Below are positions 1-9,588 of a stretch of 64,000 nucleotides of DNA, piece by piece; position 1 is the first letter of the stretch; every line of letters begins with the position of its first letter. Both the position numbers and the translations under genes were made by a program. The notes under the pieces are model-generated. The model was not told the origin of the DNA. It ran no database searches and saw nothing but the letters and a program-made list of their open reading frames with translations. This DNA is from an uncultured Verrucomicrobiota bacterium (GTDB lineage: Bacteria > Verrucomicrobiota > Verrucomicrobiia > Limisphaerales > UBA9464). Location: positions 62,001-126,000 of the forward strand of contig CAIXUG010000061.1 in the NCBI GenBank assembly GCA_903922605.1, in the 5' to 3' direction.

Positions 1-2702
1 TCGTACACGACGCCCTCATGCGCCGAGACGGAGAAGCTCCGGTCCAACGTGGGCAGCTGGACCTCCCAGACCCGTTCCTTCTTTCGCGGGTCCCAGAACT
101 GCAGCACGCGGTTGCTGAAGGAACTCCCGCACCAGGCCACGAGCAGGCCGTGTTTTTCGAGCGCCTCCATGCGGATGACGCTCCCGGAGCCATTGTCCAG
201 GGTGCCTTCCGGCGCGTAATCGGACAGCCGATGCAGGGTGATCTTCCCGGAGTTGCGGGCGATGGCCATGGGGCCCTCCGGACTGACGAGGAGGCAGCCT
301 GCCGCGTCGTTCCCCAGCTGGGGCAGAGGCCGGATCACGAAGTCCGGCGCGAGGGCCTCATGGCAGCTTCCATCGGTGGAAACCGTCAGCAACCCCCGGT
401 CTGCGGGCAACCACGCCACCTGGTCGATCGGCAGTTCCAGCCTGAGAGGAGACCGTGTCTGGGCGGGCGCCTGCAGATCCCAACGGAGAATTTCACCGGC
501 AGTGGACGGGGTCAGATAACCCCGGCCATCTGCGGTGACAGCGGAAGCCGCAAACCCCTCATCCTGTCCTTCGAGCACATGCTCAAACGTGAACTCCGGC
601 ACCCGCAGGACACCCAGGCCGGCAAACAACCGATGGCCACGGGCATCGAACTGCACCGCCCGGCAGCCGAAATCCAGTTCGTGAGCGAGCCGTCCCGTAC
701 TCAGGTCCCAGACACGGAGCTGCGCCCGGTCAAACCCGCCCGACGCGGCCAGCCATCTGCCATCGGGAGAGATCCCGACACCCTGAACATAGTCCTGGCC
801 CATGGGCAGCCAGAAGCGGTCGAGCCCCGTCGCGATCTCGACCACCCGAAGCCCGCCCCGACGTTCCAGGGTCAGTTCCTCCACCGTGACGGCGGATCCG
901 TCCGGGGTGAAGACCAGGGAATTCCCGCCGGACCAGTCGGGTATGTATTTCGACCGGATGGACCGGAGCAGCGCGCCGCTCCCCACCTCGAAAACCAGCA
1001 CCCGGTTGTCTCCGCCCATCGTGCTGCAGGCCAGCAACCGGCCGTCGTGACTGACCGCGAGATGGCGGGGAATCCACGGAAGGGGCAGCGACCGCACGTT
1101 GGTGCGGGTCTTCGTGTCCCAGAGGCGCACGAAGGAGTTGGTCGGGGAGCGGCAGTCCGTATAGGCGAGCAGATCCGTGCCTGGCACGGCTGCCAGCCGG
1201 CAGGACACGATGTTTCCAAAGGCATGATTTTCATCCACGACCCGGTTGATGGCTTCCGGCAGCGAGTAGAGAAGCTTGCCAGTCCGGACATCCCACAGCT
1301 CGAAGCCGAGCTCCTCCCGCCCGACCGCCAGCTGCGTGCCATCCGACAGGAGCGCCATGGAGCGGATTCCCCCCGGGCGGAAACCGGCAAACACCGAGGC
1401 CACGGAACGGCTCGCCCCCCAGAGATAACGCCACTCCCAGCCGCGCAGGTCCGGCTCGCCCGGCGCGGGACGGGTGCGCGCCAGAACGCCTTGGATTGTC
1501 CGCCAGTCCTTCCGTTCAAGGGCCTGGTTGGCCACGGCCATTTCGGCCAGATAGGCGTTGCGGCGGGCGGCCAGCTCGTTGGCGCGGGCCTGTTTCGCGG
1601 CCCGCACCGCCAGGCGGTTTTGCCAGAGGATTCCGCTAACGCCCAGGACGACGGCCGAGGCGCAGGCGGCTGCCAGCGCCGCGATCATGGGCCGGCGCCG
1701 GACCCACTTCCACGCCCGTTCGCGAAGCGACAGCGGGCGGATGCTCAGAGGTTCCTGACGCAGCCAGCATTCGAGATCATCCGCCAGGGCGGCCGCGCTG
1801 GCGTAGCGACGGGAAGGGTCTTTCTCCAGGTACCGAAGACACACCGCTTCCAGATCACGGTCGAGTCCGGGCGCGAGCGAGCCGGGTCGCGGCGGTTCCG
1901 TGTCGGCCACCAGGCGGAGCACGTCCAGGCTGCTCCGGCCGAGGAACGGCGCGCGCCCGGTGAGGAGTTCAAACAGCACCGCGCCCAGCGAGTAGATGTC
2001 GGCCGGTGTGCCGGCGTCCTTGGCGTTTCCCGTCGCCTGCTCCGGTGCCATGTATGCCGGTGTGCCCAGCACCGACGTGCTCAGGGTCAGGCCGCTGTCG
2101 CGGCCCGCCAGCTTGGCCAGACCGAAATCCGCGACATGGGGTGCGCCATCGTCATCAAGGAGGAGATTTGATGGCTTGAGATCGCGGTGCAACACGCCCC
2201 GGGAATGGGCATGATGCACCGCCCGCTCGGCGATGGCCACGAGGCGGGCCGCCGCTTCGGGTGAGAACCGGCGGACCTTCAGCGCCTCGGCGAGGCTGCC
2301 CTGCTGGAAGTAACGGAGCGTCAGGAAATGCGTGCCCGCGTGGCGCCCGACTTCGTAGAGCGGCACAATATGCGGGTGGTTGAGCCGGGCGACCGCCTCG
2401 GCCTCGATCTGGAGCCGTTCAAAGGCTTCGCGACTGGTCAGGGCTGAGCCGTGCAGCGTCTTGAGCGCCACGATGCGGTTGAGACGGCGTTGGCGGGCGC
2501 GATAGACGACGCTCGTGCCACCCCGGCCGATTTCGCCGAGGATCTCGTAGTCGCCCAGTTCCGTGAACGTTTCTTCAGCCGGTGCTTCCGGGAAAAATTC
2601 CAGCGGTTCGTCGCCGAGCGCCGAAACAAAGAGGCACGCCGGACAGTTGCCGCCCGCATGTCCCACCGGAAGGGGACGAAGGCATCGGGGGCAGGTGCTC
2701 AT
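1..2702 (-). CDS. Serine/threonine protein kinase with WD40-type propeller (3' end beyond window)
   Basis: Open reading frame of about 900 codons from the ATG at 2702, still open at the left edge, so the C-terminus is missing. A zinc-ribbon-like CPRC...CPAC motif lies at residues 4-23. A Hanks-type kinase domain follows (about 50-320) with GEIGRGGTSVVY, VALKTL, VLHRDLKPSN, VADFGLAK and PAYMAPEQ, so all catalytic motifs are intact. One transmembrane helix (RRRPMIAALAAACASAVVLG) comes next, then a long region with WD40-like units such as VRLWDTKTR and LRVWDLSTG. Architecture predicts a membrane kinase with an intracellular kinase domain and a propeller on the other side. In Verrucomicrobia and Planctomycetes such kinases commonly follow an ECF sigma gene, as here (95 bp upstream). 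Signal and targets are unknown. Confidence 0.93.
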   Translation of the reverse strand, partial: MSTCPRCLRPLPVGHAGGNCPACLFVSALGDEPLEFFPEAPAEETFTELGDYEILGEIGRGGTSVVYRARQRRLNRIVALKTLHGSALTSREAFERLQIEAEAVARLNHPHIVPLYEVGRHAGTHFLTLRYFQQGSLAEALKVRRFSPEAAARLVAIAERAVHHAHSRGVLHRDLKPSNLLLDDDGAPHVADFGLAKLAGRDSGLTLSTSVLGTPAYMAPEQATGNAKDAGTPADIYSLGAVLFELLTGRAPFLGRSSLDVLRLVADTEPPRPGSLAPGLDRDLEAVCLRYLEKDPSRRYASAAALADDLECWLRQEPLSIRPLSLRERAWKWVRRRPMIAALAAACASAVVLGVSGILWQNRLAVRAAKQARANELAARRNAYLAEMAVANQALERKDWRTIQGVLARTRPAPGEPDLRGWEWRYLWGASRSVASVFAGFRPGGIRSMALLSDGTQLAVGREELGFELWDVRTGKLLYSLPEAINRVVDENHAFGNIVSCRLAAVPGTDLLAYTDCRSPTNSFVRLWDTKTRTNVRSLPLPWIPRHLAVSHDGRLLACSTMGGDNRVLVFEVGSGALLRSIRSKYIPDWSGGNSLVFTPDGSAVTVEELTLERRGGLRVVEIATGLDRFWLPMGQDYVQGVGISPDGRWLAASGGFDRAQLRVWDLSTGRLAHELDFGCRAVQFDARGHRLFAGLGVLRVPEFTFEHVLEGQDEGFAASAVTADGRGYLTPSTAGEILRWDLQAPAQTRSPLRLELPIDQVAWLPADRGLLTVSTDGSCHEALAPDFVIRPLPQLGNDAAGCLLVSPEGPMAIARNSGKITLHRLSDYAPEGTLDNGSGSVIRMEALEKHGLLVAWCGSSFSNRVLQFWDPRKKERVWEVQLPTLDRSFSVSAHEGVVY

Positions 2703-2796
2703 CCCCGGCAGGCCTTTTCCTGCGTCCTTCGCTTTGGGATGCGTGTCCCATCCTTATCAGGTTCGGAAATTGCGGGGCACGTTCACAGGCAATGTT

Positions 2797-3394
2797 TCAG
2801 CTGCACAGCGCTGCCAGGAGATGGCGTATCTCCTCGTCGAGATCGGCGACGCGCGGCACCGTCTGGGCGATTTCCTGGCGCAACAGCTCGCGGTAGCGCA
2901 CCCGCCAGCGGCTGAGCCGCATCTTGACCGCGCTTTCGCCAAGGCCCAGGCGCGCGCCAGTCTCGGCGAGGGTGCCGGCCGGTTCGCCACCCCCGAGAAA
3001 ACCCTGCAGGGCCGCGAACAGTTCGCCCTGGCCGGCCCGCTCCGTCTCAGCACGGAGGTGTCGCAGGGTGTTATCGAGCGTGGCGAGCGCCCAGCGCCGG
3101 TCGAATTCCTGCTCCGGGCTCAGTCCGCCACTGGGTTCAAAGGGGCGTTCCTCTTCGGCGGCCAGTTCGTCCAAGGAAAGCAGCACTTCGCCACCGGGCC
3201 GCTTCGGACGGGTGGCCGGCTCGCCGGACGTAGGTGTGAATCGCCGGCCAGTAGGCCCGGCAGAGGGTCTCCAGCGCCTCCCGGGTGGGACTGGAATCGT
3301 CGCCGCCGGCTTGAATCACCAGACTCCAGTGCGTCGTCGCAAACGCACCACCGTGCGCTTCGCTCAGACTTCGACTGGACGTCGGGCTGGTCAT
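2797..3394 (-). pseudogene. ECF sigma factor gene disrupted by an internal deletion and frameshift
   Basis: The N-terminal part starts at the ATG at 3394 (MTSPTSSRSLSEAH, then TTHWSLVIQAGGDDS and LCRAYWPAIHTYVRRAGHP). The C-terminal part, in another frame, reads GGEVLLSLDELAAEEE through the region-4 helix-turn-helix (ARLGLGESAVKMRLSRWRVR) to LLAALCS. The frames switch near 3198-3205. Intact members of this kinase-associated ECF family carry about 50 more residues here, with the DLTQ(E/G)FF and GKFRSFL segments that form sigma region 2; these are absent. The remaining 598 bp is not a multiple of three. What I see is a joined N- and C-terminus; that it was lost by deletion is inference. An assembly collapse is the alternative. 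The gene would have been cotranscribed with the kinase. Confidence 0.8.
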
Positions 3395-3520
3395 GTCGTG
3401 AATGGAAACCCAGCTCCGTCGGCGCGGGTAGCCAAATCGACAAGTGACCGAAAGGCACCCTCCTGCCACCCCGACGGTCAGTGTCCACCCGTACGGGACG
3501 CAAGCCAAACGCATCCTCCC

Positions 3521-3558
3521 AAAAAGCACCGCCGCCACCCATTGCAGGGTGGCGGCGG
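3521..3558 (-). terminator. Rho-independent terminator of the LamG/cohesin gene
   Basis: A perfect 12-bp stem (ccgccgccaccc, 3529-3540; gggtggcggcgg, 3547-3558) encloses a 6-nt loop. On the minus strand it is followed by a run of five T (3521-3525). It lies 30 bp past the stop of the leftward gene ending at 3589. Confidence 0.85.
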
Positions 3559-3588
3559 CTAAAAACCAGCTCCCTCGCGGCTGGACGC

Positions 3589-6500
3589 TTACGGCAGCTT
3601 GACGTGGAAATAGGCAGCGGATGCACTCAGGGGGAGCACCACCGTGTTCTGCCCGTTGGCCACCGTCGGGGCCACCGTCACCGCCGACCAACTGCCCCCC
3701 AGACTGTCCGAGGTTTCCAACACGGCACCCACATAGGTTGTCGGCCAGGAAACCTCGATCGCCGGCCCATCCTGAGTGACCAACCGGCGGACATTGACAT
3801 CCGGCAAGGTCACGCTGAAGGACGAGGCTTGCCAGGCAACCGACAGCGTCTCCGCCAAGGGGTCGGCCACTTCACGCACCACCGGTGCATCCGTGAAGGC
3901 CAGATTTGTCGAGGCACTGCCACCGTTGATGGCCGTGAACTGCAGTCGGGCTATTTCCAACGTGCCGGCCGGGAACTTCGCCCCGGTGGTAAGAGCCATC
4001 GCCACGCCGACCTCGCCGCTGTCGGTATGCCGTGTGTTGACGTTCAGCACCGCATTTTTGCTGGCCGCACCTTTGACCGCACCGACAAATCTCAGCACGG
4101 CCGGATCATAGCTCACACTGAAGGCCACGGCGTTCTCATCGCCGGAGGCCGTGATCGTGACCGGAATTTCCTGCGCCAGTCCCTCCACCAAGGCGGCAGA
4201 GCCAAAGCTGACCACCCGGTCGGGCGGCGATTGGCGCACCGGCTGCTTGCGGTCAGGCCCCGGAAGCGTGCCGGTCGGCCCGCCCGCGCTGACCGCCGCA
4301 TCTAGGCCCACGGCAAACCGGCCGGCCTGCACCCAGTCACTGACGCTGAGCACGCCATTGCCGGCGGTTGACAGCGGCGCGCAGTCCGCCCGTTGGAAGA
4401 TCGAGCCGGGCGCAATATCGTCCAAGCCGGCCACATAGCGGCCCACCTGTACCCAGTCGGAGATGTCCAACTGCCGGTCACCACCCGGCAACGGACTGAC
4501 ATCCCCCTCGAAATCAGCGGCGGTGATGGTCACCACACCATTGACCCAGGTGCCTGGAAGCACCGTGCCGGTCGCATCGGAAATCTTCTGCGCGGTAGGA
4601 CTGTTCAGCAGCGCAACCTGCGGCATTAGATCAGCGGAGACCAGAGGAGTGCCGAAGTTCAGGTGCAGCACATCGTTGGTGCCTTCGGCAAACGTGGACC
4701 CGGACGGCAGGGCGAGAATGACCGCAAGAATGCCCCTGGCCGCCTGCGCGTCATTTACAAGAATCTGGACGTCCGGCGCATCAGTGCCCAGGTCGGTACC
4801 AAGGTAGGTCAGGCGGTTGGTATCGAAACGGAGGCTGAAACTGAGCGCATTCTCCACGCCATTGCCGATTAGCTGCACCGGCACCACGGCGTTTTGCGGA
4901 GATTGGACAGTCGTGTTCACGATGTGCACGATAGCCGGCACCGGTGTGACCGTCAGGTTGGCCGTGGCGGGCGGAGTGCACCCGGCCACGTTGCATACGG
5001 TCACGCTGTAGGCACCGGCCGCATTCTTCCGGGGGGCGGGCACGACGAGCGTCGAATTGGTCGCATCAGCGATGTCCACACCCTTGAACTTCCACTGGTA
5101 GGTCAGCGGCCCGGTGCCGGCGGCGACCACACCGAATGTCGCATCCTGCCCCGCCGGCACGGTCAGGTCTGTTGGCGGGACAATGATCGACGCCGCGATT
5201 GTCTGCACACACTTGCCGGCGGCACCGGCCTGATAGACGGAGGCAATCTCCGCACCGGTCAATGCCCGTCCGTAAAAGCTGAACTCGTCGATCCGCCCAT
5301 TGAAGCGGTCCTGCGGCCGGACATTGGTGACATACTGTGGGTTCCGGCTGCCGAGCCTCAGCGGCCCGTTGTTCACGACCGGAGAACCCGTGAGGTTGGT
5401 CGCACTGAAGCTGACCGAACCGTTGACATACGCTGTCACTGTTCCCGGGGTCACGGTGAGCGCCACGTGAGTCCATTGGTTCAACGGAACGTTCGCCTGG
5501 GCATCGACCCAGCCGCCATAGTTGTTGGGGAGGCCGCTGATGCCGCTCAGAAAGAAACTGAGGTTGCCCACCGGAATCTGGTTGGCCGCGTCATTGATCG
5601 GGCCCTTGATGCCCAGTTCAAACTGGGTGTCCGACAGCGTGGTCGGGAAAACGAGTTCCTTATTGGCAATGATGTCCACCGCGCCATCCACCGAGGTCGG
5701 ATAAACCCACGTCTCGATGGTGAAGCTGTTCTGGTCCAGATCAGGCGAGTCGTTGATCGCGACCTCACTGGTGCCATCGAAGGAGAAGGCCTGGCCGACC
5801 TTACCCGGTGCGTAACTGACACCTGCGGGAGTGCTCGCATGCGAGAGTTCATCGTTGGCATCGCCTTCGCCGCGCAGCCAGAGGGTCAGGCCGCTGGGAG
5901 CCGTCAGGCATGGGCCCAGAATCTCCACGCTGACATCCGCCTGGTTGTCCGCGAGCGTCAGGTCGCTGCCATCACGGGTGACCTGGCCGTGAAAGACGAG
6001 GTTCGTCGCCACGCCGCCATGGCCGGTCAGGGTGACGGTCACGGCGGTGCCGGCTTCCACGATCCCAATAGTGCTCTGAATCGAGGTGTCACCCACCACG
6101 TTGGTACCTTGGGTTATGGTATTAGTTACGAGCGTGAAACCCGTCGGCAAGGTCACGTTGAGGGCGACGTTGGTCGCGGGGTGCGCTCCACCGTTCTGCA
6201 CCACGAAAGTGGCCGTGAAATCAGTGCCCGGCTGCGCGGCGGTTGGTGCGTTGGCGTCCAGGGAGATGTTTTCCCCGAGGGATGCGGACGTCAGCTGCAC
6301 GTTGTCGAAGACGACTTGATCAGGATTGGAACCGGGGATGCCGAGCCGGATCTCGATGGGCGTACCGATGAAAGGCGAGTTCTCGGGCAGCGAGACTGCC
6401 ACCGTCGCCGTGCCCATTCTGCCGGCCACCACGTTGATTGAGTTGGAGTCTGCCGCCACGAGTTGCCCGTTCGCGTAGAGACCGATGACATAACCCGGGA

Positions 6501-7575
6501 AATTCACCCCGACGGGGTAGCTGACATCCACGCTGAGGCGGTAGAGGCGCTTGGCGGCAAAAGTGGCGGCCAACGTCTGGCTGATCTGTCCATGCACATT
6601 GATCCAGGCACAGTATTTTCCAGTGAGTCCGTTCGTGATGTAGGGAGTTCCGGTGTAGTTGATGGTCCCGGCAGTCGCCTGACTGCTCCAGCCTGGAATC
6701 GCGTCGGCGGCAAAGAACCCGAAAGAATTGATGGGAAATCCGGGAAACTCGGAATAATTGCCGGGAAGCAGGTTGCCGCTGGCGTCAAAATGGTTGGTGT
6801 CGCTTCCCGTCAACAGTTCGAAGCTGGGATTGACCACCGGAAGTGAAACCACAGTGCCGATATCCGGAGCGCATTTGCCAGCGGTGCCTGCGGCATAAAT
6901 GGACGCGATTTCATCAGTTACCAGGGCGCGATCGTAGGCTCCAAGCTCGTCGATTTGCCCCAGAAAACCATAATAAGCACCAAAAATTGTGCCCAAACCG
7001 CCAATCGCATAGGGCCCGGCCAAGTCAAAGACGGCCGAAGCAGACACTGTGCTGATCAGCGCACCATCCGCATAAAAGTTGAGGGCATTGGTTGCGTGGG
7101 TCACCGCGACATGGTGCCAGTTGGTGTCGCGAAGCGATGAAGTGCTGTAGAAACTCACCACCCCGACTTTGCCACAATAAAGCACACCCGTGTGGGTCAT
7201 GCCAAAGGACACCCCGTTGGCACTTCCGGCAAAGAACTCACCGCCTTCGGCGTCCGACCCAACGTTATTGGTGTTAGCTCGCTTGACCCACGTCTCAATG
7301 GTAAACTCCTGCGACGGCAGCTGAAAAGATGCCGGGAGGCGCAAGGCATCCGCGCCACCTCCGAAAACGAATCCGGAGCCGATGTATCCCGAGCCGATTT
7401 GGCCGGCACCTCTGAAACTACCCGGACTTGAAGCCAGCGCGCTCTGAGTGGAATCACCCGTCCAGAGGTCCACCAAGCCGGTAGGCACGGCGACGCAGTC
7501 AGCAGCCACTGAAAAGGCTGCGAGCATGGACAGCGCAAAGCTGTGGAGTAGGATTTTGGCAGATATGAGTCTCAT
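3589..7575 (-). CDS. Secreted multidomain LamG / cohesin-like / dockerin-like protein
   Basis: 1328 residues from the ATG at 7575, which begins a clear signal peptide (MRLISAKILLHSFALSMLAA). The frame stays open 240 bp further upstream, but that stretch has no signal peptide. Rough domain order: LamG/concanavalin-like fold 25-235, a DUF642-like carbohydrate-binding region 240-425, a DUF11-like repeat 435-550, a second LamG 553-786, an Ig-like domain 800-870, a cohesin-like domain 880-1010, a dockerin-like pair with calcium-loop spacing (DGDVSPLPGGDRQLDISDW region and GNGVLSVSDW) 1018-1085, a second cohesin-like domain 1118-1245, and a C-terminal beta domain. No catalytic motif is visible, so an adhesive or scaffold role outside the cell is likely. 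Domain names come from recognising sequence character, not from a search; the cohesin/dockerin calls are the least certain. Confidence 0.88.
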   Translation of the reverse strand: MRLISAKILLHSFALSMLAAFSVAADCVAVPTGLVDLWTGDSTQSALASSPGSFRGAGQIGSGYIGSGFVFGGGADALRLPASFQLPSQEFTIETWVKRANTNNVGSDAEGGEFFAGSANGVSFGMTHTGVLYCGKVGVVSFYSTSSLRDTNWHHVAVTHATNALNFYADGALISTVSASAVFDLAGPYAIGGLGTIFGAYYGFLGQIDELGAYDRALVTDEIASIYAAGTAGKCAPDIGTVVSLPVVNPSFELLTGSDTNHFDASGNLLPGNYSEFPGFPINSFGFFAADAIPGWSSQATAGTINYTGTPYITNGLTGKYCAWINVHGQISQTLAATFAAKRLYRLSVDVSYPVGVNFPGYVIGLYANGQLVAADSNSINVVAGRMGTATVAVSLPENSPFIGTPIEIRLGIPGSNPDQVVFDNVQLTSASLGENISLDANAPTAAQPGTDFTATFVVQNGGAHPATNVALNVTLPTGFTLVTNTITQGTNVVGDTSIQSTIGIVEAGTAVTVTLTGHGGVATNLVFHGQVTRDGSDLTLADNQADVSVEILGPCLTAPSGLTLWLRGEGDANDELSHASTPAGVSYAPGKVGQAFSFDGTSEVAINDSPDLDQNSFTIETWVYPTSVDGAVDIIANKELVFPTTLSDTQFELGIKGPINDAANQIPVGNLSFFLSGISGLPNNYGGWVDAQANVPLNQWTHVALTVTPGTVTAYVNGSVSFSATNLTGSPVVNNGPLRLGSRNPQYVTNVRPQDRFNGRIDEFSFYGRALTGAEIASVYQAGAAGKCVQTIAASIIVPPTDLTVPAGQDATFGVVAAGTGPLTYQWKFKGVDIADATNSTLVVPAPRKNAAGAYSVTVCNVAGCTPPATANLTVTPVPAIVHIVNTTVQSPQNAVVPVQLIGNGVENALSFSLRFDTNRLTYLGTDLGTDAPDVQILVNDAQAARGILAVILALPSGSTFAEGTNDVLHLNFGTPLVSADLMPQVALLNSPTAQKISDATGTVLPGTWVNGVVTITAADFEGDVSPLPGGDRQLDISDWVQVGRYVAGLDDIAPGSIFQRADCAPLSTAGNGVLSVSDWVQAGRFAVGLDAAVSAGGPTGTLPGPDRKQPVRQSPPDRVVSFGSAALVEGLAQEIPVTITASGDENAVAFSVSYDPAVLRFVGAVKGAASKNAVLNVNTRHTDSGEVGVAMALTTGAKFPAGTLEIARLQFTAINGGSASTNLAFTDAPVVREVADPLAETLSVAWQASSFSVTLPDVNVRRLVTQDGPAIEVSWPTTYVGAVLETSDSLGGSWSAVTVAPTVANGQNTVVLPLSASAAYFHVKLP

Positions 7576-7702
7576 GTGTTTGACTCCGTAAATTTGGTCT
7601 TTGAAAACAAGCGTAAATGCTTTGGGATGTCCAGTCGAAAAACGCCGAAATTGTCTTTGTGACACCGCTGTCAAGCGGCGTAGCCTGCGTCCACAAAACC
7701 TG

Positions 7703-8479
7703 ATGAAAGTGGTCATTCTCTGCGGTGGTCTCGGCACGCGCCTGCGTGAGGAGACGGAATACCGGCCCAAGCCTATGGTGCCAGTGGGTGGCCGGCCCAT
7801 CCTTTGGCACATCATGAAGCTCTATGCCCACCATGGCCACAAGGAGTTCATCCTCTGCCTCGGCTACAAGGGGGAGGTCATCAAGGATTACTTCCGCAAC
7901 TACCTCTGGAACACCTCCGACGTGACCCTGAAGCTTGGTCGCAATCCACAGATCAAATATCACTCCACCCACGACGAGGAGGATTGGACCGTGACCCTGC
8001 TGGAAACGGGCCTGGAAACGCAGACCGGCGGCCGGCTCCGCCGCGCGCTGCCGTTTCTGGGCGACGACACCTTTCTGTTCACGTATGGCGACGGGCTGAC
8101 GGACAGCGACATCAACGCCAGCATCGCCTTTCATCAGCAGCACGGTGCCGTCGCCACGATGACCGCGGTCAAACCAACCGGTCGCTTCGGCGAACTGGCC
8201 ATGGACGGACGGACGATCACGGCCTTCCGCGAAAAACCGGAACAGGAGAGCGGCTACATCAATGGCGGCTTCATGGTCCTGAACCGGCAAGTAGCCGGCT
8301 ATCTCGACGAAAGCGATGCCTGCGTCTTCGAGCGCCGCCCGCTGGAACGCCTCACCCGGGAGGGACAGCTCAAGGCCTACTGTCACGATGGCTTCTGGCA
8401 GTGCATGGACACCTACCGCGAACAGCAGCTCCTCGACAAGCTGTGGCAATCGGGCAAAGCCCCCTGGAAGAACTGGTGA
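7703..8479 (+). CDS. rfbF: Glucose-1-phosphate cytidylyltransferase
   Basis: 258 residues, matching the roughly 257 usual for RfbF. It makes CDP-glucose from glucose-1-phosphate and CTP, the first step of CDP-linked 6-deoxy and dideoxy sugar synthesis. The N-terminal nucleotidyltransferase signature is LCGGLGTRLREETEYRPKPM, followed by GGRPILWHIM, FLFTYGDGLTD (metal-binding Asp), YINGGFMVL and a C-terminal WQCMDTYRE. The ATG at 7703 places this signature at residue 5; an in-frame start further upstream would add 34 residues without family character. It opens the polysaccharide cluster and shares a 127-bp divergent upstream region with the LamG gene. The next gene starts 2 bp after its stop. 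Confidence 0.97.
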   Translation: MKVVILCGGLGTRLREETEYRPKPMVPVGGRPILWHIMKLYAHHGHKEFILCLGYKGEVIKDYFRNYLWNTSDVTLKLGRNPQIKYHSTHDEEDWTVTLLETGLETQTGGRLRRALPFLGDDTFLFTYGDGLTDSDINASIAFHQQHGAVATMTAVKPTGRFGELAMDGRTITAFREKPEQESGYINGGFMVLNRQVAGYLDESDACVFERRPLERLTREGQLKAYCHDGFWQCMDTYREQQLLDKLWQSGKAPWKNW

Positions 8480-8481
8480 AC

Positions 8482-9588
8482 ATGGGTCAGGCCTTTGCCA
8501 ACGCCTACGCCGGCAAGCGCGTCTTCGTCACCGGGCATACCGGTTTCAAGGGTGCCTGGCTCTGCGAATGGCTGCTCGCCCTCGGGGCGGAAGTCACCGG
8601 CTATTCCCTGCCCGGCTCCGCCTCGGAGGCGCTGTCCGATCAATTGGGACTGCGCGGGCGGCTGCAGGACCTGGAAGGTGACATTCTGGATGCCGCAACG
8701 CTTCGGGCCGCAGTTGCCCTGGCGCAGCCGGACTTCGTCTTCCACCTCGCCGCCCAGCCGCTGGTACGGGCGTCCTATGCCGATCCGGTGCGGACGTTTG
8801 ACGTGAATGTGCTCGGCACCGTGCAGGTGCTGGATGCCCTGCGAGCACTGGTCAAACCGTGCGCGGCGGTCTGCATCACCACGGACAAATGCTACGAAAA
8901 CCGCGAATGGCTCTACGGCTATCGCGAGGAGGACCCGCTGGGGGGCCACGATCCTTACAGCGCCAGCAAGGCGGCGGCGGAGATCGTCATTGCCTCCTAC
9001 CGGAAATCGTTCTTCACGGGCCTGCCGGTCCGAATCGCCAGCGCCCGGGCTGGCAATGTCATCGGCGGTGGTGATTGGGCGGCCGACCGCATTGTGCCGG
9101 ACAGCATCCGCGCCCTTTCCGCCGGACAACCAGTCACCGTACGCAACCGCCAGGCGACCCGCCCCTGGCAGCACGTGCTCGAACCGTTGAGTGGCTATCT
9201 GTGGCTGGGGGCTTGCCTGGCCCGATCCGAATCGTTCGCTGGCGCCTTCAACTTCGGCCCCTCGCACGACGCGGACCGCACGGTTGAGGAACTGGTGGTG
9301 GAATTGCTCCATCACTGGCCGGGCCGCTGGGAGGACCGCAGCAATCCGAACGCGCCGCATGAGGCCGGCCGCCTCCAATTGGCGACGGACAAAGCGCATG
9401 CCCTGCTCGGATGGTCGCCCGCGTGGCGCTTTCCCGAAGCCGTCCGCGCGACCGTTTCGTGGTACCGGGCCGCGCAGGAAAAGCCTTCGGCGGAAATTCT
9501 TCGCAACCTCACGCAGCAGCAGATCCGTCAATATACGGAGGCGGCCCACGCCGCCTCCATCCGTTGGGCCATAGAACCCGCCTCATGA
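8482..9588 (+). CDS. rfbG: CDP-glucose 4,6-dehydratase
   Basis: 368 residues, family-typical. It converts CDP-glucose to CDP-4-dehydro-6-deoxyglucose with bound NAD. Extended SDR features: Rossmann VTGHTGFKGAWL near the N-terminus, TTDKCYENREW after strand 5, catalytic YSASK, and the family segment GGGDWAADRIVPD. It starts 2 bp after rfbF and ends in an ATGA overlap with the following methyltransferase, which indicates translational coupling. Confidence 0.97.
   Translation: MGQAFANAYAGKRVFVTGHTGFKGAWLCEWLLALGAEVTGYSLPGSASEALSDQLGLRGRLQDLEGDILDAATLRAAVALAQPDFVFHLAAQPLVRASYADPVRTFDVNVLGTVQVLDALRALVKPCAAVCITTDKCYENREWLYGYREEDPLGGHDPYSASKAAAEIVIASYRKSFFTGLPVRIASARAGNVIGGGDWAADRIVPDSIRALSAGQPVTVRNRQATRPWQHVLEPLSGYLWLGACLARSESFAGAFNFGPSHDADRTVEELVVELLHHWPGRWEDRSNPNAPHEAGRLQLATDKAHALLGWSPAWRFPEAVRATVSWYRAAQEKPSAEILRNLTQQQIRQYTEAAHAASIRWAIEPAS

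Noticed and set aside
18-2171. A 717-codon plus-strand open frame opposite the kinase
   Set aside because: The minus strand carries intact kinase and WD40 motifs in a continuous frame; the plus frame is a GC-rich mirror with no family character.
4894-6441. A 515-codon plus-strand open frame opposite the LamG protein
   Set aside because: The minus strand encodes a clear signal peptide and LamG/cohesin-like domains; the opposite frame is Arg/His-rich without domains.
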